Shown here one piece after another: positions 60,003 to 64,000 of a stretch of DNA of 64,000 bases. This DNA comes from an uncultured Lachnospiraceae bacterium. GTDB taxonomy: Bacteria; Bacillota; Clostridia; Lachnospirales; Lachnospiraceae. The DNA lies in NCBI GenBank assembly GCA_949878435.1, contig CATLAK010000002.1, positions 1 to 64,000 on the forward strand. The letters run 5' to 3'. Positions within the stretch are counted from its first letter, which is position 1. Every line of letters starts with the position of its first letter. The translations under genes were made by a program, and so were the position numbers. The notes beneath the pieces are model-generated. The model did not search any database. It saw only the letters and a list, made by a program, of their open reading frames with translations, and was not told where the DNA came from.

Positions 60003-61614
60003 AAAAACGTTTCTATACAGCATGGCGATTGCAGCGATCATGGTCGCTTTTATCATAGGATATTTTGTCCTTATGCTGCCTTCGCTGTATGTGGATTATG
60101 TGAAAGAAAGCAATTTTAAAAATGTGGTGGCGATTCAGGAAGGATATATAGAAAGCCACAGTTACGATAATCTGGAGGTGAAAAACCCTTCGTCAGCTTA
60201 TACCCTGGAGGTGCCCTATGAAGGGACGAAGCTTTATTTGTCAGGAAAATTCTTTAAACTTACTGCAGATATAAAGGACACAGAATTGATCACTATGCTG
60301 GATAACCTCAGAAACAGAATGAAAGGCATGGGCGGGCAGACTTTTTCAGAAGAAGCGCAATCCCTTGAAAATCTTGAAGAAGAGGGAGTTTCGGAGGAAT
60401 TTGGGGAAGAAGAATTTCAGGAACAATGGGACACGATCAAGGAAAAATTTGCAGATGCAGATCTGTTTTCAGGAGAGGATTTTGTAGAAATACAGGTAGA
60501 AAAGAAAGAGAGCATGGGCGAGTTCACGGAAGAGTATACGAAGGTCCATGCGGTATCAGATCAGGTTCTGGTCTATGAGGCGGGAGCCTCAGACGGAAAC
60601 TATGGGTATACGACTTATACGGCGCTTTCTAGCACGAAGGACGCTTATATCATCACGGTTGTTCCCACGCTGACGCCCAGAATGGATGAATTAAGGCCGG
60701 TGGTGGTGGGAAGCCTGCCTATGATTATTGCAGTTACTTTTCTGCTGATTTTGATTTCCTCCCGCTTTTTTTCAGGCAAGATTGTAAATCCCATCATCCG
60801 CCTGGCAGGGTATGCGGAAAGTGCAAAGTTTGCCAAGAATTTTGATGTGGAAGCCTTTGACGGAGGCGGTGAAGACGAGATCGGCGCCTTGGGAAGGGCT
60901 TTGCAGGAATTATATGAGGAACTTAGGGATAAGTATCTGGAGCTGGAGCAGAAGAACAATGCCCTGCAAGAGGAAAATACCAGACAGGAGGTTTTCTTAA
61001 GAGCCTCTTCCCATCAGCTCAAGACACCGATTTCAGCAGCGCTTTTGCTGGTAGAAGGCATGATAAATGAGGTGGGAAAATATAAGAACACTAGGGAATA
61101 TCTTCCGGAAGTAAAAAAGCAGCTTTTATCCATGAGAAAGATTGTGGAGGATATCCTGTATCTGAATTATCATGCAGACCATATGCAGAAGGAACCGGTT
61201 TCCCTCAAGGAATTGACGGAAGAACTTTTAAAGGCTTATGCGGTTCAGTTAGAGGATAAGAAGCTGAATCTGACTGTCACAGGAAACGGGATTGTTCAGG
61301 CAGACCGGGAAATAATGAAGAAGATTATGGATAATCTATGTTCCAATGCGGCAGGATATACGCCGGAGGGAGAACAGATTGAGATTATGCTTTCAGACAG
61401 CGAAATTCAAATAAAAAACAGCGGTGTCACCATAGATGAAGCACTGCTTCCGAATGTCTTTGATCCTTTTGTCAGCAGTGACGAGAGCAGGAAAGGAAAA
61501 GGTCTGGGACTGTATGTGGCGTCCTATTACAGCAGGCTTATGGGATTTGAACTGAAGGTTGACAATATGGAAAACGGCGTGCGCACAAGGCTCATCTTTA
61601 AGGAGACAAAATAA
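59989..61614 (+). CDS. membrane sensor histidine kinase
   Basis: Starting at the ATG at 59989 (AATGGAGGAAAAG site), the 541-residue kinase has a first membrane helix (about residues 8-30), a large acidic extracellular sensor (about 35-235, many Glu), a second helix (about 240-260), a HAMP linker, HisKA with His near 342 (RASSHQLKTPISAALL) and an ATPase domain (MDNLCSNAAGYTPEG, KGKGLGLYVASYYSRL). It lies in an operon with the response regulator and the ABC exporter, a layout typical of peptide-antibiotic sensing. Confidence 0.92.
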   Translation: MGLSKKTFLYSMAIAAIMVAFIIGYFVLMLPSLYVDYVKESNFKNVVAIQEGYIESHSYDNLEVKNPSSAYTLEVPYEGTKLYLSGKFFKLTADIKDTELITMLDNLRNRMKGMGGQTFSEEAQSLENLEEEGVSEEFGEEEFQEQWDTIKEKFADADLFSGEDFVEIQVEKKESMGEFTEEYTKVHAVSDQVLVYEAGASDGNYGYTTYTALSSTKDAYIITVVPTLTPRMDELRPVVVGSLPMIIAVTFLLILISSRFFSGKIVNPIIRLAGYAESAKFAKNFDVEAFDGGGEDEIGALGRALQELYEELRDKYLELEQKNNALQEENTRQEVFLRASSHQLKTPISAALLLVEGMINEVGKYKNTREYLPEVKKQLLSMRKIVEDILYLNYHADHMQKEPVSLKELTEELLKAYAVQLEDKKLNLTVTGNGIVQADREIMKKIMDNLCSNAAGYTPEGEQIEIMLSDSEIQIKNSGVTIDEALLPNVFDPFVSSDESRKGKGLGLYVASYYSRLMGFELKVDNMENGVRTRLIFKETK

Positions 61615-61654
61615 TGGCTGCATGCAAAAGTTTTAAAGAGAAAGGAATAGAAAC

Positions 61655-62539
61655 ATGTTGATGACGATCAAACAAATGCGGGTAAAATATGGAGAGCAGA
61701 CAGCTCTTCATATTAATGAGCCGATTGCCTTTGAAAAAGGGGAACGGATCGGCGTAATCGGTTCTAACGGCGCGGGAAAGACCACCATGGTAAATGCCCT
61801 GCTTGGGCTGATCCCTTATGAGGGAAGGGTGATCACCCAGCTTACACCGGAGCAGATGGCAGTACATATGCAGCAAAATGAGTATGTGACCACTGTCCCG
61901 GTGAAATGTATCATGGAAACCATATTAAATACAAAGATAAAAGAAGATGAAAAGCTTAAGGAATTGATTGCCTTCTTTGATTTTGAAGACTGTCTAAAAA
62001 AAAGGTATAATACCCTTTCCGGTGGGCAGAAGCAGAAGTTCACAATTATTATGGTCATGATGCAGAATGCAGAGCTGACTTTTTACGATGAGGTCACTTC
62101 AGGTCTGGACTTTGAGACCAGACAGAAATTGATGGAGAAACTGGTGGAATGGTACAAGGACAAAGATGATACACTGGTAATCATTTCCCACTACTATGAG
62201 GAATTGGAACAGATGGCGGATAAGATTTTGATTCTGGATCAGGGAAACGTGGTTGCATATGGCAAAAAGGAAGAACTATTTGAGACATATTGCGGCAAAG
62301 CGGTGTTCCTGCTGGAAAATACGCCGGAAAATCGAAGGCTGTCACAGGGAATCAGGATGTTGAAATCCGCGGACCACCAGCTTGCCCTCTCCTGCAGGGA
62401 CGAAAGAGAGGAAGAAGAACTGGCAGCAGTGCTGATTAAAAATAATGTGGACTTTAAGAGAAGTCATTCGGATATTGAAATGATATTTATCAATGCGAGG
62501 GAACAGTTTTATGAAAAGCAGGGAGGAATGAAAGCGTGA
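61655..62539 (+). CDS. ABC exporter ATP-binding protein
   Basis: The 294-residue ATPase has Walker A (IGSNGAGKTTMVN), the signature (LSGGQKQKFTIIMVM), a Walker B in which the usual LDEP is FYDEVTSGLDFE, and LILDQGNVVAYG. It is preceded by AGAAAGGAATAG. The permease gene overlaps its stop by four bases (ATGA-like). It would power a small ABC-2 exporter regulated by the kinase upstream. Confidence 0.9.
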   Translation: MLMTIKQMRVKYGEQTALHINEPIAFEKGERIGVIGSNGAGKTTMVNALLGLIPYEGRVITQLTPEQMAVHMQQNEYVTTVPVKCIMETILNTKIKEDEKLKELIAFFDFEDCLKKRYNTLSGGQKQKFTIIMVMMQNAELTFYDEVTSGLDFETRQKLMEKLVEWYKDKDDTLVIISHYYEELEQMADKILILDQGNVVAYGKKEELFETYCGKAVFLLENTPENRRLSQGIRMLKSADHQLALSCRDEREEEELAAVLIKNNVDFKRSHSDIEMIFINAREQFYEKQGGMKA

Positions 62540-63303
62540 AAAAGAAATGTACTTTGAAAATGGTTTTATATGAATTGCGAAATTTAAACGGGAATCTCAT
62601 GCCTCACTTTTTTGGGATCATTTTTCCCAATCTGATGTGCCTGCTTCTGCCCAGGGCGGTGGCAAGCGGGCTGCCGGCGGATATACAGCAGAAGGTGACC
62701 GATTCGATTATGCTTTCAATGGCAATTGTGATTCCCATGTCGATTATGTTTTTGGGATACGGTGCTGTGTATGCACAGGAGGTTGAAAGAGGGATTCCTC
62801 TTAGAATGCGGCTTTTTGGATTTGAAGAAAAGAGTGCGATCATGGCAAAGGTCTTCGCGCATTTGATTCTGCTTACAATTGCTTTTGTGATTTTTGCATT
62901 TTTTCAGATGGCAGTGACGAAGGTATCAGTGCCTGCAGTTTCTTCCTTTTTATGCCTTGTAATATCATTATATTTGATAGGGGTTATTTTACTGGTCATA
63001 TCCCATGCACTTGCCAACCTTTTCAAAAAATTCAGCATTGTCTTTGGGGTGGAAATGGGAATATACTTTTTAATGATCATCTTATGCGGAATGATGGGGA
63101 TAAAGACAAGCGCACTGCCGAATGTGATGCAAAAAATTGCAGCGGCCTTTCCCATGACGTATATCGCCAATGAGTTTGCGGATTTCTGGCAGGGAGGAAC
63201 TTATCAGTTCATGCCGTTTATTCAATCCTTCCTTTTTATGGGGGCTATAGCGGGAATTTTGCTCTTGTTTTCCCTCTATAAAGATAAAAGAACCGTTAAA
63301 TAA
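62536..63303 (+). CDS. ABC-2 permease
   Basis: The 255-residue protein has six predicted membrane helices (for example SIMLSMAIVIPMSIMFLGYG and LCLVISLYLIGVILLVISHA). It starts at the GTG at 62536, overlapping the ATPase stop. With a single permease the exporter would be a homodimer. Confidence 0.88.
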   Translation: MKKKCTLKMVLYELRNLNGNLMPHFFGIIFPNLMCLLLPRAVASGLPADIQQKVTDSIMLSMAIVIPMSIMFLGYGAVYAQEVERGIPLRMRLFGFEEKSAIMAKVFAHLILLTIAFVIFAFFQMAVTKVSVPAVSSFLCLVISLYLIGVILLVISHALANLFKKFSIVFGVEMGIYFLMIILCGMMGIKTSALPNVMQKIAAAFPMTYIANEFADFWQGGTYQFMPFIQSFLFMGAIAGILLLFSLYKDKRTVK

Positions 63304-63309
63304 GAAAGG

Positions 63310-63339
63310 CAGTTCCGCTTTCGGCAGAAGGCGGAACTG
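63310..63339 (+). terminator. hairpin after the ABC permease
   Basis: CAGTTCCGC / GCGGAACTG pairs over 9 bp with a 12-base loop. The following TTGCTGT is only weakly T-rich. It also lies between convergent genes. Confidence 0.5.
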
Positions 63340-63347
63340 TTGCTGTC

Positions 63348-64000
63348 TCATAGTACGAACATGAAAAACAGGACGAGGTATGCTTTCTTTAAATCTCTGT
63401 TTACTAAAAGGAATACGCATCCAAAGGCAAACCCGAGGGCGGCGCCCATAATACCGGTGGCAAAGTCTTTGGTGAGGATATGCCCCAGCCCCCAGGTGAG
63501 ACCGCAGATAATACCGCCGTAGGGAAAACCTTCCTTGCAAAACCATACTTCGCAGGCTTTTTGTCCAAATATGATGATCAGTAAAAACAGCATGGTCTCA
63601 AATGCATAGTAAAGATACTGAAAGGCAAAGAGCAAAGGTCCCTTTCCAGCATATTCCAGATATACTTTAAAACCGCCCCAGGAATGGTAACTCTGCCAGA
63701 ATGCAAGCAAAACGAATAGCAGGCTTAAACCCCACTGCCATAACCGCAGAGGCTTTCTTTTTTCCAGCAGGTCAAACCCGTATCGATCCCGCGCCCTTTT
63801 TATAAGAGCAAAAGCAATGATTCCCCATGTGGCGCAGGTGAGGATCCAGTGAAGAATCGTCTGTCCGGCGTTCCAGTTTTCCATAGCAGCTCCATAAAGG
63901 ATAGGTTCCAGCAGGAAGGCGTAGACAGCCTCCATTCCCAGACCAGCAAAGGCATATAACCCGAGATTTAGATAACTGCCGCCTTTTATTCCAGCGGGCA
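63348..64000 (-). CDS. multi-pass membrane protein, 5' end outside the window (CPBP-like)
   Basis: The visible frame has a possible ATG at 63935 but stays open and coding-like to the window edge (AGIKGGSYLNLGLYAFAGLG), so the real start lies further right. At least five hydrophobic segments are seen. The C-terminal GLTWGLGHILTKDFATG and GAALGFAFGCVFLLV recall CPBP-type membrane proteases, whose metal ligands I cannot place with confidence. Function unassigned. It converges on the ABC permease. Confidence 0.7.
   Translation of the reverse strand, partial: PAGIKGGSYLNLGLYAFAGLGMEAVYAFLLEPILYGAAMENWNAGQTILHWILTCATWGIIAFALIKRARDRYGFDLLEKRKPLRLWQWGLSLLFVLLAFWQSYHSWGGFKVYLEYAGKGPLLFAFQYLYYAFETMLFLLIIIFGQKACEVWFCKEGFPYGGIICGLTWGLGHILTKDFATGIMGAALGFAFGCVFLLVNRDLKKAYLVLFFMFVL

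Overview
The window looks like a chromosome segment of a gut-type Firmicute, most likely a Lachnospiraceae (Clostridia) member. The reasons are strong AGGAGG-type ribosome sites, moderate GC, short tightly packed operons, several LytTR and OmpR two-component/ABC modules, LytTR-DUF3021 and DUF3791-DUF3990 pairs, and a ToxN/CptN-like type III toxin. This placement is inferred from gene content only. No rRNA, tRNA or CRISPR array was seen.

Layout. 0-3.8 kb is a decayed accessory patch: a C-terminal remnant of a large, probably defence-related protein, a partner gene broken by two frame changes, and transposase-like debris. 3.9-8.8 kb holds an L,D-transpeptidase, an unusual three-gene operon (zinc-ribbon pseudokinase, vWA protein, divergent PurA-like enzyme) and an MgtC-family protein. 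8.9-9.2 kb is a giant hairpin element (copy A). 9.3-20.3 kb carries a two-component system with a lipoprotein, a flavoprotein, a GNAT enzyme, a FakA-like fragment, a hydrolase, a LytTR/DUF3021 pair and a TetR-MFS efflux pair. 20.3-24.8 kb has a dead AAA ATPase, then an ECF sigma/anti-sigma pair next to an ABC exporter. 24.9-28.3 kb is a restriction-type methyltransferase whose nuclease partner is frameshifted. 28.4-30.6 kb has an HD protein, a DUF554 protein, hairpin element copy B and a GNAT enzyme. 30.8-34.1 kb is a HelD-like helicase fused to a GH31 N-terminal-like domain. 34.3-36.7 kb holds a methyltransferase, a hybrid pseudogene, an M24 peptidase and an HxlR regulator. 36.9-41.9 kb is an operon of hypB, a large FeS/FAD oxidoreductase, hypA and a membrane protein, with no hydrogenase subunits. 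41.9-47.8 kb has a secreted glycosidase-like protein and two chemoreceptors. 47.9-53.2 kb has an XRE-methyltransferase fusion, a LuxE-LuxC-nuclease-like operon and a DUF3791/DUF3990 toxin-antitoxin-like set. 53.2-58.5 kb is a LytTR two-component system with a two-ATPase, two-permease ABC exporter. 58.5-59.1 kb is a complete type III toxin-antitoxin locus. 59.3-63.3 kb is an OmpR two-component system with an ABC exporter. A membrane protein runs off the right edge.

The most unusual items are the two giant hairpin elements, which share a conserved structured core inside arms unrelated in sequence; the PurA-like/vWA/pseudokinase operon; the HelD-GH31N fusion; the hypA/hypB-bracketed oxidoreductase; the LuxE-LuxC-nuclease operon; and the type III toxin-antitoxin locus with readable promoter, RNA repeats and terminator. 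A 20-base translation-start module with the same sequence recurs at four sites, three of them ABC transporter genes.
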